Of a stretch of DNA of 51,523 bases, positions 17,161 to 26,878 are shown piece after piece (position 1 is the stretch's first letter; each line of letters begins with the position of its first letter). The position numbers and the translations under genes are program-made. The notes beneath the pieces are model-generated. The model saw nothing but the letters and a program-made list of their open reading frames with translations. It made no database searches and was not told the DNA's origin. This stretch comes from an uncultured Clostridia bacterium (GTDB taxonomy: Bacteria; Bacillota; Clostridia; Oscillospirales; Ruminococcaceae), in the NCBI GenBank assembly GCA_947589355.1, contig CANPZC010000016.1, forward strand, positions 1 to 51,523, in the 5' to 3' direction.

Positions 17161-19989
17161 TTACTTCTGCAAATATTTTTTAAGATACATACCCGTATAC
17201 GACTTTTTGCACTTGGCTATCTTCTCGGGCGTACCTGTGGCTACCACCGTGCCGCCCTTGTCGCCGCCCTCGGGACCCATATCTATGATATAGTCTGCGG
17301 TCTTGATAACGTCAAGGTTATGCTCTATTACAAGAATGGTATTGCCGCCGTCGCACAGCCTTTGCAGGACGTCAATAAGCTTATGCACATCGGCAGAATG
17401 AAGGCCCGTTGTCGGCTCGTCGAGAATATAGAAAGTTCTGCCCGTCTGCCGCTTTGAAAGCTCTGTGGCAAGCTTTACTCTTTGAGCCTCGCCGCCCGAA
17501 AGCGTTGTTGCAGGCTGTCCTATCTTTATATATCCAAGTCCTACGTCATAGAGCGTTTTCAGCCTGCGGTATATCTTCTCGTGGCTGCTGAAAAACTCCA
17601 TGCCCTCCTCAACGGTCATTTCAAGCACATCATAAATGTTCTTGCCCTTAAAGCGCACCTCCAGCGTTTCGCGGTTGAAGCGTTTGCCGTGGCAGACATC
17701 GCAGGGAACATACACATCGGGCAAAAAGTGCATTTCTATCTTTATTATGCCATCGCCCTGACAAGCCTCGCACCTGCCGCCGCGAACGTTGAACGAGAAC
17801 CTGCCCGGCCCGTAACCGCGCATTTTGGCATCTGCTGTGTTGGCGTAAAGGTCGCGTATATCGTTGAATACGCCCGTGTATGTTGCAGGGTTCGAGCGCG
17901 GCGTTCTGCCTATAGGCGACTGGTCTATGCAAATAACCTTGTCAAGATGTTCAACGCCCTCTATGTCGTCAAAGTCGCCCGAGCGTATACGCGAACGGTT
18001 GAGCCTGCCTGCAAGCTCTTTGTAGATTATCTCATTCACAAGGCTTGATTTTCCGCTGCCAGAAACGCCCGTTACCGCCGTGAACGTGCCAAGCGGTATA
18101 TCTACCGTGATATTTTTAAGATTGTTCTGCCGCGCGCCCTTTACGGTGAGGACCTCGCCGCTGCCCTTTCTTCTCTCTTTGGGAACGGGAATTTTTATCT
18201 CGCCGCTGAGATACTTGCCCGTTATCGATTCGGGGCATTTTATTATATCTTCCACCGTGCCGCTTGCTACCACATTGCCGCCGTGAACGCCCGGCCCGGG
18301 GCCTATATCTACAATAAAATCGGCGCTGCGCATGGTGTCCTCGTCATGCTCTACAACTATCAGGGTATTGCCTATGTCACGCAGGCGTTTGAGCGTTGCA
18401 ATAAGTTTGTCGTTATCCCTCTGGTGCAGACCTATCGACGGTTCATCAAGTATATAAAGCACGCCGACAAGCGATGAGCCTATCTGCGTTGCAAGGCGTA
18501 TACGCTGGCTCTCGCCGCCCGAAAGCGTGCCTGCCGAGCGCGACAAGGTGAGATATTCAAGACCCACGCTTTTCAGAAATCCGAGGCGCGAACGTATCTC
18601 TTTTATTATTCTCTCGCCTATTATCGTTTCCTTTTCGGTAAGTTTCAGCTCCTCGAAGAACCTGTCGGCATCTACTACCGACATATCGGTAAGCTGTGCG
18701 ATATTCACGCCGCCCACCGTTACCGAAAGGCTTTCGGGGCGCAGTCTTTTGCCGTGGCAGGCAGAGCAGTTTTCCTCGCTCATGCAGGTCTCTATATCAG
18801 CTTTAGAATAGTCGCTCGCCGACTCTGCATATCTTCTTTCAAGGTTGGGTATTATACCCTCAAACTCCGCTTCGTATCTGCTTGTGCCAAAGCCCGTTTT
18901 GCGCTCAAGTTTCAGCTTCTCGCCGTTTGTGCCATACAGAAAAATATCTATTTTTTCCTGCGGAATATCTTTCACGGGCATATTCAGATCAACGCCGTAT
19001 TTTTTAGAGATACCCTGAAAATACATCATAGCTACCGAGCCGTCGTCGAGGTTGTTCCAGCCGTTGGCTTTAATAGCGCCCTCCATAATAGATAGATTCT
19101 TGTTAGGAATTATAAGCTCGGGGTCTATCTTTTTATATACGCCCAGACCCGTACATTTGGGGCAGGCGCCGAACGGGCTGTTGAACGAGAACATTCTCGG
19201 CGTGAGCTCATCTATAGAAATATTATGCTCGGGGCAGGCGTAGTTTTGAGAGAACATCATCTCTTTGCCGCCTATAACGTCAACGCTGACTATGCCGCCC
19301 GTAAGCTTTGATATGACTTCAATGCTGTCGGTAAGGCGTGACTTTATGCCATCTTTTATGACGAGCCTGTCAACTATTATGTCAAAGTTGTGCTTTTTAT
19401 TTTTTTCAAGCTTTATAGGCTCTGAAAGGTCATATGTTATGCCGTCAATTCTCACCCTTACATAGCCCGATTTGCGCGCCTGCTCTATCTCTTTCTGATA
19501 CTCGCCTTTTCTGCCCTTTGCTATCGGCGCTAAAAGCTGTATACGCGTGCCCTCTTCAAGCTCGCATATCTTGTCAACTATCTGGTCTACCGTCTGGTGA
19601 AGTATCTCTCTGCCGCAGACGGGGCAGTGTGGTATGCCTATCCTTGCATACAAAAGTCGCAGATAGTCATATATCTCTGTTACCGTGCCCACCGTTGAAC
19701 GCGGATTGCGCGAGGTGGTCTTCTGGTCTATGGAAATTGCAGGCGAGAGCCCCTCTATGCTGTCCACTTCGGGCTTGTCCATCTGCCCTAAAAACATTCT
19801 CGCATACGACGACAGCGATTCTACATATCGGCGCTGACCGTCGGCATATATCGTATCGAACGCAAGAGAAGATTTTCCGCTGCCCGAAAGACCAGTCATG
19901 ACTATCAGCTTATCTCTCGGCAGTTCTATATTTATATTTTTAAGATTATGCTCCCTCGCGCCTTTTATAACTATCTTATCTTTTGACAT
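17161..19989 (-). CDS. uvrA: Excinuclease ABC subunit A
   Basis: DNA damage sensor of nucleotide excision repair. 942 residues with two ABC ATPase units: Walker A motifs [12 protein letters not shown] and [12 protein letters not shown], and signatures [13 protein letters not shown] and [13 protein letters not shown]. Zinc modules include CPVCGREI and the CEACQGDG...CDVCHGKRF block, and [13 protein letters not shown] and [13 protein letters not shown] are the Walker B regions. It follows uvrB by 23 bases in one SOS-type operon. Confidence 0.98.
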   Translation of the reverse strand: MSKDKIVIKGAREHNLKNINIELPRDKLIVMTGLSGSGKSSLAFDTIYADGQRRYVESLSSYARMFLGQMDKPEVDSIEGLSPAISIDQKTTSRNPRSTVGTVTEIYDYLRLLYARIGIPHCPVCGREILHQTVDQIVDKICELEEGTRIQLLAPIAKGRKGEYQKEIEQARKSGYVRVRIDGITYDLSEPIKLEKNKKHNFDIIVDRLVIKDGIKSRLTDSIEVISKLTGGIVSVDVIGGKEMMFSQNYACPEHNISIDELTPRMFSFNSPFGACPKCTGLGVYKKIDPELIIPNKNLSIMEGAIKANGWNNLDDGSVAMMYFQGISKKYGVDLNMPVKDIPQEKIDIFLYGTNGEKLKLERKTGFGTSRYEAEFEGIIPNLERRYAESASDYSKADIETCMSEENCSACHGKRLRPESLSVTVGGVNIAQLTDMSVVDADRFFEELKLTEKETIIGERIIKEIRSRLGFLKSVGLEYLTLSRSAGTLSGGESQRIRLATQIGSSLVGVLYILDEPSIGLHQRDNDKLIATLKRLRDIGNTLIVVEHDEDTMRSADFIVDIGPGPGVHGGNVVASGTVEDIIKCPESITGKYLSGEIKIPVPKERRKGSGEVLTVKGARQNNLKNITVDIPLGTFTAVTGVSGSGKSSLVNEIIYKELAGRLNRSRIRSGDFDDIEGVEHLDKVICIDQSPIGRTPRSNPATYTGVFNDIRDLYANTADAKMRGYGPGRFSFNVRGGRCEACQGDGIIKIEMHFLPDVYVPCDVCHGKRFNRETLEVRFKGKNIYDVLEMTVEEGMEFFSSHEKIYRRLKTLYDVGLGYIKIGQPATTLSGGEAQRVKLATELSKRQTGRTFYILDEPTTGLHSADVHKLIDVLQRLCDGGNTILVIEHNLDVIKTADYIIDMGPEGGDKGGTVVATGTPEKIAKCKKSYTGMYLKKYLQK

Positions 19990-20012
19990 CTGAGGTCTTT
20001 CCTTTCGCTTTA

Positions 20013-21980
20013 TTACTTTTCGCCTTTAAGCTCGGCTATCTTGTCGCGCAGAAACGCCGCGTGCTCAAATTCCAGCATTTTGGCGGCTTCTTTCATCTGC
20101 TTTGTAAGCTTATCTATAAGCTTTGCTGTTTCAGCCTTTGAAAGCTTGCTTCTCTGCCGCGCCGAATACTCCACTTCTTCTTTGGTAGATATTTCGATAA
20201 CATCGCGTATATCCTTGACAATCGTCTTAGGTATAATGCCGTGTTTTTCGTTATACTCCTGCTGCAAGGCGCGTCTGCGCTCTGTCTCCGTTATAGCTCT
20301 TTCCATAGAACCCGTAAGTTCGTCGGCATACATAATTACTTTGCCCTCTGCGTTTCTAGCCGCTCTGCCTATCGTCTGTATAAGCGAACTCTCGGAACGC
20401 AGAAAGCCCTCTTTGTCGGCATCAAGTATAGCAACGAGCGAGACTTCGGGCAGGTCAAGCCCCTCACGCAGAAGATTTATACCTACAAGCACATCAAACT
20501 CACCGAGCCGCAGATCGCGTATTATCTCCATACGCTCAATGGTGTCGATATCGTGGTGCATATAGCGCACCTTTACGCCGAAGCCTTTCAGGTAGTCCGT
20601 CAGGTCCTCAGCCATTTTCTTTGTAAGGGTAGTTACCAGCACGCGCTGGTTTTTTTCCACCCTGATATTTATCTCCGAAAGCAGGTCTTCTATCTGTCCC
20701 TCAACGGGCTTTACTTCCACCATGGGGTCTAAAAGTCCCGTCGGGCGTATCACCTGCTCTGCCACCTGCTGCGCTCTTTCTCTTTCAAACGGTCCCGGCG
20801 TTGCAGATGTAAATATAACGTGCTTTATGTGCTTATAAAACTCGTCAAAATTCAGCGGTCTGTTGTCGTAAGCCGAGGGCAGGCGGAAGCCGTAATCTAT
20901 AAGCGCTTGTTTTCTTGCCCTGTCGCCTGCATACATAGCCCTCACCTGCGGCACGCTTACGTGCGATTCATCTATCAGCAAAAGAAAATCATCGGGGAAA
21001 TGATCAAGCAAGGTATACGGCTGACTGCCCGGCGCACGCCTTTCCAGCACTCTTGAATAGTTCTCTATTCCGCTGCAAAAGCCCACTTCTTCAAGCATTT
21101 CCATATCGTAAGTAGTGCGCTGTTCAATTCGCTGAGCTTCTATCAGCATATCTTTCTGCTTGAAAAACTCAACTCTTTCTCGCATTTCCTGCCTGATGTC
21201 TTCAATAGCGGCTTTCATTTTTTCTTTGCCTACGATATAGTGGCTTGCAGGGAATATTGCGGCGTGCGAAAGCTTAGCGACTATCTCACCCGTCAGCGCG
21301 TTTATCTGGCATATCCTGTCGACCTCATCGCCGAAAAACTCAACTCTTATCGCATCGCCGTCCGAGTTTGCAGGGTATATCTCTACAACATCGCCGCGCA
21401 TACGGAATTTGTTTCTCTCAAACGCCATATCGTTGCGCTCATACTGTATGCCTACAAGCTTTGCGGCAAGCTCCGCTCTGTCCATCTGCATACCCTGACG
21501 AATAGATACCACCATGCTTTTATACTCCTCGGGGTCGCCCAGCGAATATATGCACGACACCGAGGCAACGACTATAACGTCATTTCTCTCGGCAATGGCG
21601 GTTGTGGCAGAGTGCCGCAGTTTGTCTATCTCATCGTTTACCGAACTGTCTTTTTCTATATAAACGTCCTTGCCGGGGATATACGCCTCGGGCTGGTAAT
21701 AATCGTAATACGAAACGAAATATTCAACAGCGTTATTCGGGAAAAGCTCTTTGAATTCCGAACAAAGCTGCGCCGCAAGTATCTTGTTGTGGGCAAGCAC
21801 TAAGGTGGGCTTGTTCACCTTGGCGATAACGTTTGCCATTGTAAAAGTCTTTCCGCTGCCCGTAACGCCCAGCAGTATCTGTTCGCGCAGACCGTCTTTC
21901 ACGCCCTGCACAAGCTTTTCTATCGCCTGCGGCTGGTCGCCGGTAGGTTTATATTCCGAAACAAGTTCAAAATGATCCAT
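20013..21980 (-). CDS. uvrB: Excinuclease ABC subunit B
   Basis: Helicase-like damage verification subunit. 655 residues with Walker [14 protein letters not shown], the beta-hairpin [13 protein letters not shown], helicase motif [14 protein letters not shown] and a C-terminal UVR coiled coil ([19 protein letters not shown]) that contacts UvrC. uvrC is not in the window. Two LexA-type boxes flank the promoter, so SOS induction is expected. Confidence 0.98.
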   Translation of the reverse strand: MDHFELVSEYKPTGDQPQAIEKLVQGVKDGLREQILLGVTGSGKTFTMANVIAKVNKPTLVLAHNKILAAQLCSEFKELFPNNAVEYFVSYYDYYQPEAYIPGKDVYIEKDSSVNDEIDKLRHSATTAIAERNDVIVVASVSCIYSLGDPEEYKSMVVSIRQGMQMDRAELAAKLVGIQYERNDMAFERNKFRMRGDVVEIYPANSDGDAIRVEFFGDEVDRICQINALTGEIVAKLSHAAIFPASHYIVGKEKMKAAIEDIRQEMRERVEFFKQKDMLIEAQRIEQRTTYDMEMLEEVGFCSGIENYSRVLERRAPGSQPYTLLDHFPDDFLLLIDESHVSVPQVRAMYAGDRARKQALIDYGFRLPSAYDNRPLNFDEFYKHIKHVIFTSATPGPFERERAQQVAEQVIRPTGLLDPMVEVKPVEGQIEDLLSEINIRVEKNQRVLVTTLTKKMAEDLTDYLKGFGVKVRYMHHDIDTIERMEIIRDLRLGEFDVLVGINLLREGLDLPEVSLVAILDADKEGFLRSESSLIQTIGRAARNAEGKVIMYADELTGSMERAITETERRRALQQEYNEKHGIIPKTIVKDIRDVIEISTKEEVEYSARQRSKLSKAETAKLIDKLTKQMKEAAKMLEFEHAAFLRDKIAELKGEK

Positions 21981-22004
21981 ACTTAAAATTCACCGCCTGA
22001 TAAA

Positions 22005-22017
22005 GAACATCTGTTTC
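22005..22017 (-). promoter_or_regulatory. LexA-type box downstream of uvrB -10
   Basis: GAAC-N4-GTTTC matches the Gram-positive LexA box core (consensus GAAC-N4-GTTC). It covers the transcription start of uvrB. Confidence 0.65.
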
Positions 22018-22018
22018 T

Positions 22019-22047
22019 ATAATAACACATAACAACCTGTTTGTCAA
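22019..22047 (-). promoter_or_regulatory. uvrB promoter
   Basis: TTGACA (22047-22042) and TATTAT (22024-22019) on the minus strand are 17 bases apart, directly between two LexA-type boxes. Confidence 0.7.
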
Positions 22048-22060
22048 GAACATTTGTTTC
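22048..22060 (-). promoter_or_regulatory. LexA-type box upstream of uvrB -35
   Basis: GAAC-N4-GTTTC abuts the -35 hexamer and touches the radC stop codon. With the box at 22005 it forms a promoter-bracketing pair. Confidence 0.65.
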
Positions 22061-22751
22061 AATTGTTCGGTTCCAGCAGCGGCAGATGCCCCTCCCTCTT
22101 CATTGAATATGTTTCACCGCTGCCCGAAACTATTATATGGTCAAGCAGTCTTACACCTATATGTGCAAGTATCTGCTTTATGGAGCGTGTTACGGCTATA
22201 TCTGCCTCGCTGGGGGCAGCGCCGCTTATAGGGTGATTATGCGCCAAAAAAGCAAATTTGCCGCGCGCTCTGCCTGCCGCCCGTATTATTTTCAAAGGCT
22301 TTACGCTTACGGAATCTATATTGCCTACATTTATTATCTCGCAGCTGATAACGCGCAGAGCGTTATCAAGAAAGCAGACTACCAGTGTTTCAACTCGGGC
22401 AGATGCAAGAGTTTCTTTAAAATATTCGCACGCTTTGCCTACATTATAAAGCACCTGTTTGTTGCTTTTGTTGCGGTAAGCGAAGATCACATCGGGAATG
22501 TTGTTTATAAGCAGAGCAGTTGCTTCGTCAAGCCCGAATTTATCCATAAGCTGCTCTATGGGTATATCTACAATATTTGCAAGGTTTCTGTCATCGGCAG
22601 ACATCTGGGCGGCTTTCCCCTTTACATCAGCCGATGGCATAGAATAGCAAAGGAGCGTTTCAAGCACGCTGCGGCAGTCTTTGCCCTCAAATCCGCTGTC
22701 TGCAAAATCATTTATTATATGTTCTCGCCACTGAGTTTCAGACTTTGACAT
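22059..22751 (-). CDS. RadC-like JAB/MPN domain protein, intact motif
   Basis: 230 residues. The C-terminal JAMM metalloprotease-like core is complete: a glutamate in VISCEIINVG, then FLAHNHP and S..D (PSEADIAV). The N-terminal part resembles the helix-hairpin-helix region of RadC proteins. Despite the name, a role in recombination repair is not established; the biochemical function is unknown. The ATG at 22751 was chosen because GGCGGAG lies 5 bases upstream. It shares a palindromic divergent promoter region with the rlu gene. A degenerate paralogue is at 34960. Confidence 0.85.
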   Translation of the reverse strand: MSKSETQWREHIINDFADSGFEGKDCRSVLETLLCYSMPSADVKGKAAQMSADDRNLANIVDIPIEQLMDKFGLDEATALLINNIPDVIFAYRNKSNKQVLYNVGKACEYFKETLASARVETLVVCFLDNALRVISCEIINVGNIDSVSVKPLKIIRAAGRARGKFAFLAHNHPISGAAPSEADIAVTRSIKQILAHIGVRLLDHIIVSGSGETYSMKREGHLPLLEPNN

Positions 22752-22787
22752 ATCCGCTCCGCCTTTCATTTTTCATATCCGCATTAT

Positions 22788-22855
22788 AGTATATCACAAC
22801 AAAGCGAAAACTTCAAGTAGCAGCACTTGAAGTCTGAAAGAAAATGTGGTATACT
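22788..22855. promoter_or_regulatory. Symmetric divergent promoters of radC and rlu with shared palindrome
   Basis: The plus-strand promoter is TTGAAG (22827-22832), 17 bases, TATACT (22850-22855). The minus-strand promoter is TTGAAG (22816-22811), 17 bases, TATACT (22793-22788). The two -35 hexamers are the arms of the perfect palindrome CTTCAAGT-N6-ACTTGAAG (22811-22832), which looks like a shared operator. Confidence 0.65.
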
Positions 22856-22889
22856 GTATAGCAGTGGAGAGCAAAGGAGGCGAATATGT

Positions 22890-23858
22890 ATGAGAAGCTT
22901 TACGGCAGGCGAAAATGATGCTGGTCAGCGCGCCGACAAATTTCTTTCAAAGGCTGTGCCGCTGCTGCCCAAAAATCTTATGTACAGATATATTCGCCAA
23001 AAGCGTATCAAGATAAACGGCAGGCGGTGCGAGATATCGCAGAAAATACAGGTCGGCGATGTGATCGATATGTATATTAACGATGAATTTTTTGAAAGCA
23101 AGTCTGACCGCCCTTTCCTGCGCGCTCCTGCGCAAACAGACATAATATATGAGGACGAGAACATTCTTATTGCGAACAAAAAAAGCGGCTTGGCGGTACA
23201 CGCTGACGAAAGCGGCGGCTGTGACACGCTTATTGACAGGATCCGGCACTATCTTTACAACAAGGGCGAATACGACCCTGATGGAGAGCTTTCATTCGCG
23301 CCTGCTTTATGCAACCGCATTGACCGCAACACCACGGGGCTTGTGATTTGCGCCAAAAACGCCGAAAGTTTGCGCATTTTAGATCAGAAGATAAAAGACC
23401 GTGAGGTCAAAAAGAGCTATCTTTGCGTGTGTCTTGGCATACCAACGCCGCGCGAGGGTACAATAACTACATATCTTGAAAAAGACGAGAAGACAAAGAC
23501 CGTGCGAGTTGTGAAGCAAAAAACGCCGCGCTCGAGAACCGCGGTGACAAAGTATAAAGTGCTTGCCCAAAGCGGTGAGCTTGCCCTGTGTGAGGTGCAG
23601 CTGGTAACCGGGCGCACGCATCAGATAAGGGTACACATGGCACACATAGGCTGCCCTCTGCTGGGCGACGGCAAATACGGCAGAAATGAAGCAAACAGAA
23701 AATACGGCGTTAAAACGCAGGCTTTACAATCTCACAGACTGGTGTTTGATCTTCATGGCGACAGCGGCATACTTGAATATCTAAACGGCAGAGAGTTTTG
23801 CGCTCCCAAGCCGTGGTTTATAGATAAATATTTCAAAAACACGGAGGTAATTTTATGA
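22890..23858 (+). CDS. RluC/RluD-family 23S rRNA pseudouridine synthase
   Basis: 322 residues. An S4 RNA-binding domain (residues about 10-75, ADKFLSKAVPLLPKNLMYRY) precedes the catalytic domain with IDRNTTGLVICAKN, where the aspartate (about residue 144) is the nucleophile. GRTHQIRVHMAHIGCPLLGD is the family's C-terminal motif. The start at 22890 follows AAAGGAGG by 9 bases; upstream alternatives lie inside the promoter. Which uridine is modified cannot be told. It overlaps the next gene by 4 bases. Confidence 0.93.
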   Translation: MRSFTAGENDAGQRADKFLSKAVPLLPKNLMYRYIRQKRIKINGRRCEISQKIQVGDVIDMYINDEFFESKSDRPFLRAPAQTDIIYEDENILIANKKSGLAVHADESGGCDTLIDRIRHYLYNKGEYDPDGELSFAPALCNRIDRNTTGLVICAKNAESLRILDQKIKDREVKKSYLCVCLGIPTPREGTITTYLEKDEKTKTVRVVKQKTPRSRTAVTKYKVLAQSGELALCEVQLVTGRTHQIRVHMAHIGCPLLGDGKYGRNEANRKYGVKTQALQSHRLVFDLHGDSGILEYLNGREFCAPKPWFIDKYFKNTEVIL

Positions 23859-24106
23859 AGTATTCTTACAGGACAATGGGCACCTGCTCATCGAGGATAG
23901 ACTTTGAGCTGGAGGACGGCATACTGAAAAACGTGCAGTTCACAGGCGGCTGCAACGGCAACCTGAAAGGCATTTCATCTCTTGTTGAGGGCATGAAAGC
24001 CGAAGACGTCATAAAAAAGCTGGAGGGAACAAAGTGCGGTTTCAAGCAGACTTCCTGCCCCGACCAGCTGGCGAACGCTCTTAAAGCGGCGTTGCAGGAG
24101 GCGTAA
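23855..24106 (+). CDS. TSCPD domain protein (TIGR03905 type)
   Basis: 83 residues, a stand-alone TSCPD domain. It reads FTGGCNGNLKGISSLVEGM in the middle and TSCPDQLANAL near the end. Conserved cysteines (C11, C33, C62, C68 approximately) suggest metal binding, as in the C-terminal domain of some ribonucleotide reductases. Function unknown. It overlaps rlu by 4 bases and is followed by the HAD gene after one base. Confidence 0.9.
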   Translation: MKYSYRTMGTCSSRIDFELEDGILKNVQFTGGCNGNLKGISSLVEGMKAEDVIKKLEGTKCGFKQTSCPDQLANALKAALQEA

Positions 24107-24107
24107 A

Positions 24108-24764
24108 ATGACGCTTTCTGCCGTGATCTTCGACATGGACGGTGTTATTTTTGACACCGAGAGACTTTGCCGCGACAGCTGGAGAGAGACCGCCGCAAAA
24201 TACGGTATCAGCGACATAGACGAGGTGTTCCCTTTGTGCATAGGCTCTGCCGAGTGGGTGACGAGGGAACTTTTCCGCGCGCGCTATGGCGAGGGATTTG
24301 ACTATGATTCTTTCCGCGCAGATGCGGCAGCGCTTTTCAACAAGGCAGGCGAAAACGGCGGTTTTCCGAAGAAAAAGGGAGTTACGCAGCTGCTTACATA
24401 TCTCAAAGGGCGCGGAATAAAAGTGGGCGTGGCGTCTTCTACGGTAACTAAACGTGTGCGCGCGGAGCTTAAAGATGCATCTCTTGACGGATATTTTGAC
24501 GTTATTGTGGGCGGCGACTGTGTTAAACGCTCAAAGCCCGAGCCCGACATATTTCTGCATTGTCTTTCTCTGCTGGGCACGGCAAAAGAAAGAGCAATAA
24601 TAATCGAGGATTCTCACAACGGTGTTAAAGCGGCTGCAAAAGCTGAAATTCGCTGCATAATGGTGCCCGATCTTCTGCCGCCTACCGATGAAACGAACGC
24701 GCTGGCATACTGCACGCTGCCCTCGCTGGTGGAAGTGAAAGAGCTGCTGGAGGCAGAAAGTTAG
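24108..24764 (+). CDS. HAD-superfamily phosphatase, beta-phosphoglucomutase-like
   Basis: 218 residues. Motif I is VIFDMDGVIFDTE, with the nucleophile and general-acid aspartates; motif II is VASSTVTK, motif III the lysine in KRSKPEPDIF, and motif IV IIIEDSHNGVKAA. This is the class with a small alpha-helical cap, which includes beta-phosphoglucomutase and sugar-phosphate phosphatases. The substrate cannot be assigned. Last gene of the rlu operon. Confidence 0.88.
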   Translation: MTLSAVIFDMDGVIFDTERLCRDSWRETAAKYGISDIDEVFPLCIGSAEWVTRELFRARYGEGFDYDSFRADAAALFNKAGENGGFPKKKGVTQLLTYLKGRGIKVGVASSTVTKRVRAELKDASLDGYFDVIVGGDCVKRSKPEPDIFLHCLSLLGTAKERAIIIEDSHNGVKAAAKAEIRCIMVPDLLPPTDETNALAYCTLPSLVEVKELLEAES

Positions 24765-24794
24765 GTTTTATTTGCGCAAAAGTTAAAATTGCAG

Positions 24795-24815
24795 TTTCTT
24801 GCTTCTTGCCTCTAT
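24795..24815 (+). repeat. Short heptanucleotide-period repeat
   Basis: TTTCTTG, CTTCTTG, CCTCTAT: three imperfect 7-base units in the intergenic region after the HAD gene. The motif ACCGCACAAAAAC follows and recurs at 40482. Confidence 0.4.
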
Positions 24816-24830
24816 CATTAAACCGCACAA

Positions 24831-24863
24831 AAACGGCTTCGCGCAAAAGTCGCAGAGCCGTTT
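24831..24863 (+). terminator. Terminator of the rlu-TSCPD-HAD operon
   Basis: AAACGGCT and AGCCGTTT form an 8-bp outer stem with an inner GCG/CGC pair, about 65 bases after the HAD stop. The T run is short. Confidence 0.5.
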
Positions 24864-24897
24864 CTAATGTCTAATATCTAACATCTTACTTCTAAAA
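24863..24897 (+). repeat. Heptanucleotide tandem repeat, (TCTAATA)n type
   Basis: Five consecutive 7-base units, TCTAATG, TCTAATA, TCTAACA, TCTTACT and TCTAAAA, overlap the end of the terminator. The period equals that of the terminal arms of the dispersed repeat at 951 and 31375. Confidence 0.7.
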
Positions 24898-24901
24898 GCG
24901 A

Positions 24902-24933
24902 AAGCCTGCCGATCGTAAAAGACCGACAGGCTT
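24902..24933. terminator. Terminator after the GGGtGRT gene
   Basis: AAGCCTG and CAGGCTT close an interrupted stem. On the minus strand it follows the gene ending at 24964 and precedes a short T-rich stretch. Confidence 0.6.
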
Positions 24934-24963
24934 ATTTAATTCAGATCAATGCCTTGAGCTGTA

Positions 24964-25965
24964 TCAGCCTTTCATAGCCTCTTCAACCGCAACCGCGCAG
25001 GCAACGGTAGCGCCGACCATCGGGTTGTTGCCCATGCCGATAAGACCCATCATTTCAACGTGAGCGGGAACAGACGAAGAACCTGCAAACTGCGCGTCGG
25101 AGTGCATTCTGCCCATGGTATCGGTCATGCCGTAAGAAGCAGGACCTGCTGCCATATTATCGGGGTGGAGCGTTCTGCCCGTGCCGCCGCCGGAAGCGAC
25201 TGAGAAATACTTCTTGCCTGCTTCAAGTCTTTCTTTCTTATAAGTACCTGCAACGGGGTGCTGGAATCTTGTGGGGTTGGTGGAGTTGCCCGTTATAGAA
25301 ACGTCAACGTTCTCTTTCCACATTATGGCAACGCCCTCGGTAACATCGTTAGCGCCGTAGCAGTTTACCTTAGAACGCAGACCCTCTGAATAAGCCTTGC
25401 GGAAAACTTCCTTGACTTCGCCGGTGTAGTAATCCATTTCGGTCTCAACATATGTAAAGCCGTTGATTCTTGCGATTATCTGCGCTGCATCTTTGCCCAG
25501 ACCGTTAAGTATAACTCTCAGCGGCTTCTGGCGAACTTTGTTAGCCTTTTCTGCTATACCTATAGCGCCCTCGGCTGCCGCGAAAGACTCATGACCTGCG
25601 AGGAATGCGAAACACTCTGTCTCCTCCTCGAGCAGCATTTTGCCGAGGTTGCCGTGACCTAGACCAACTTTTCTCTGGTCTGCTACAGAACCGGGTATGC
25701 AGAAAGACTGAAGTCCCTCACCTATAGCTGCTGCTGCATCTGCTGCCTTGGTGCAGCCTTTCTTTATTGCGATAGCGCAGCCAACGGTATATGCCCACTT
25801 AGCATTTTCAAAGCAGATAGGCTGAATGCCCTGAACTATGGTATAGGGGTCGAAGCCTTTTTCTTTACAGATGTCGGCACATTCCTCTATAGACTTGATA
25901 CCGTACTGCTCCAGAACGGCAAGTATCTGCTTTTCTCTTCTCTCGTAAGATTCAAATAAAGCCAT
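24964..25965 (-). CDS. GGGtGRT protein
   Basis: 333 residues of the family named for its glycine-rich motif, seen here as ASGGGTGRTLHPDNMAAGPAS. Other strongly patterned parts are CENAKWAYTVGCAIAIKKG-like sequence and LIGMGNNPMVGATVACAVAV. The family is restricted mainly to anaerobes, is usually next to an iron-sulfur scaffold gene as here, and has no established biochemical role. The ATG at 25965 was chosen because AAGGAGGA lies upstream; a longer frame would overlap the scaffold gene. Confidence 0.88.
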   Translation of the reverse strand: MALFESYERREKQILAVLEQYGIKSIEECADICKEKGFDPYTIVQGIQPICFENAKWAYTVGCAIAIKKGCTKAADAAAAIGEGLQSFCIPGSVADQRKVGLGHGNLGKMLLEEETECFAFLAGHESFAAAEGAIGIAEKANKVRQKPLRVILNGLGKDAAQIIARINGFTYVETEMDYYTGEVKEVFRKAYSEGLRSKVNCYGANDVTEGVAIMWKENVDVSITGNSTNPTRFQHPVAGTYKKERLEAGKKYFSVASGGGTGRTLHPDNMAAGPASYGMTDTMGRMHSDAQFAGSSSVPAHVEMMGLIGMGNNPMVGATVACAVAVEEAMKG

Positions 25966-25978
25966 TGTTCGTTCCTCC

Positions 25979-26671
25979 TTATTCTTTTCTCGGGTCGATA
26001 AGCTTAGCTGCATCTGCAACTCTGCCATACTGACCCTGAGCTTTTTCAAACGCTGTATTTGCGTCGTCGCCTGCTTTGATGAAGTCCATCATCTTGCCGA
26101 AGTTAACGAACTTATAGCCTATTATCTCATCGTCCTCGTTGAGGGCTATCTTGGTAACGTAACCGTCGGTCATTTCAAGGTAGCGGGGGCCTTTTGCCAA
26201 AGTGCCGTACATAGTACCTACCTGTGAACGCAGACCCTTTCCGAGGTCTTCAAGTCCTGCGCCTATGGTAAGTCCGCCCTCTGAAAATGCGCTCTGTGAA
26301 CGGCCGTAAACTATCTGCAAAAACAGCTCTCTCATAGCGGTATTGATAGCATCGCACACGAGGTCGGTATTAAGAGCCTCGAGGATAGTTCTGCCGGGAA
26401 GTATCTCCGCCGCCATAGCTGCCGAGTGGGTCATGCCTGAGCAGCCTATCGTTTCAACGAGGCATTCCTGTATTACGCCCTCTTTAACGTTGAGCGTGAG
26501 CTTGCAGGTACCCTGCTCGGGAGCGCACCAACCGATACCGTGGGTAAATCCCGAAATATCGGTGATCTGTTTAGCCTTTACCCATTTTGCTTCCTCCGGT
26601 ATCGGAGCAGCGCCGTGAGCTGCGCCCTGCGCTACGGGACACATTCTTTCAACTTCGCTTGTGTAAGTCAT
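25979..26671 (-). CDS. Iron-sulfur cluster assembly scaffold-like protein (NifU N-terminal type)
   Basis: 230 residues. An IscU/NifU-like core includes CLVETIGCSGMTHSAAMAAE and the ILPGRTILEAL loop, with cysteines C47, C54, C70 and C75 approximately. The C-terminal 100 residues extend beyond the classic scaffold. The start at 26671 follows AAGGGAG. It is paired with the GGGtGRT gene 13 bases downstream, suggesting a shared complex in metal-cluster biology (inference from constant neighbourhood). Confidence 0.8.
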   Translation of the reverse strand: MTYTSEVERMCPVAQGAAHGAAPIPEEAKWVKAKQITDISGFTHGIGWCAPEQGTCKLTLNVKEGVIQECLVETIGCSGMTHSAAMAAEILPGRTILEALNTDLVCDAINTAMRELFLQIVYGRSQSAFSEGGLTIGAGLEDLGKGLRSQVGTMYGTLAKGPRYLEMTDGYVTKIALNEDDEIIGYKFVNFGKMMDFIKAGDDANTAFEKAQGQYGRVADAAKLIDPRKE

Positions 26672-26728
26672 ACTGATAAAAACTCCCTTCTGATATATGC
26701 TGCGGATAGGTTTCCGCAATACATATAT

Positions 26729-26757
26729 ATTATATATTATTTTCACATCTTTTTCAA
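26729..26757 (-). promoter_or_regulatory. Promoter of the scaffold/GGGtGRT operon
   Basis: TTGAAA (26757-26752), 17 bases, TATAAT (26734-26729) on the minus strand. A small GCGGA/TCCGC hairpin lies in the leader. Confidence 0.7.
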
Positions 26758-26821
26758 GGGCTTTTGACAACTTTTTTCAAAGACTTTTTCAGATACGCCC
26801 AAAAAGCAGTGCCTTAGCGTA

Positions 26822-26850
26822 TTGATAAAAATTAAAAAGTATGATATAAT
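26822..26850 (+). promoter_or_regulatory. Promoter of the tRNA methyltransferase-polA operon
   Basis: TTGATA (26822-26827), 17 bases, TATAAT (26845-26850). Transcription would start near 26857, which rules in the ATG at 26879 and makes the one at 26861 unlikely. Confidence 0.7.
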
Positions 26851-26878
26851 TATATAAAATATGTATGGAAGTGAGTAC

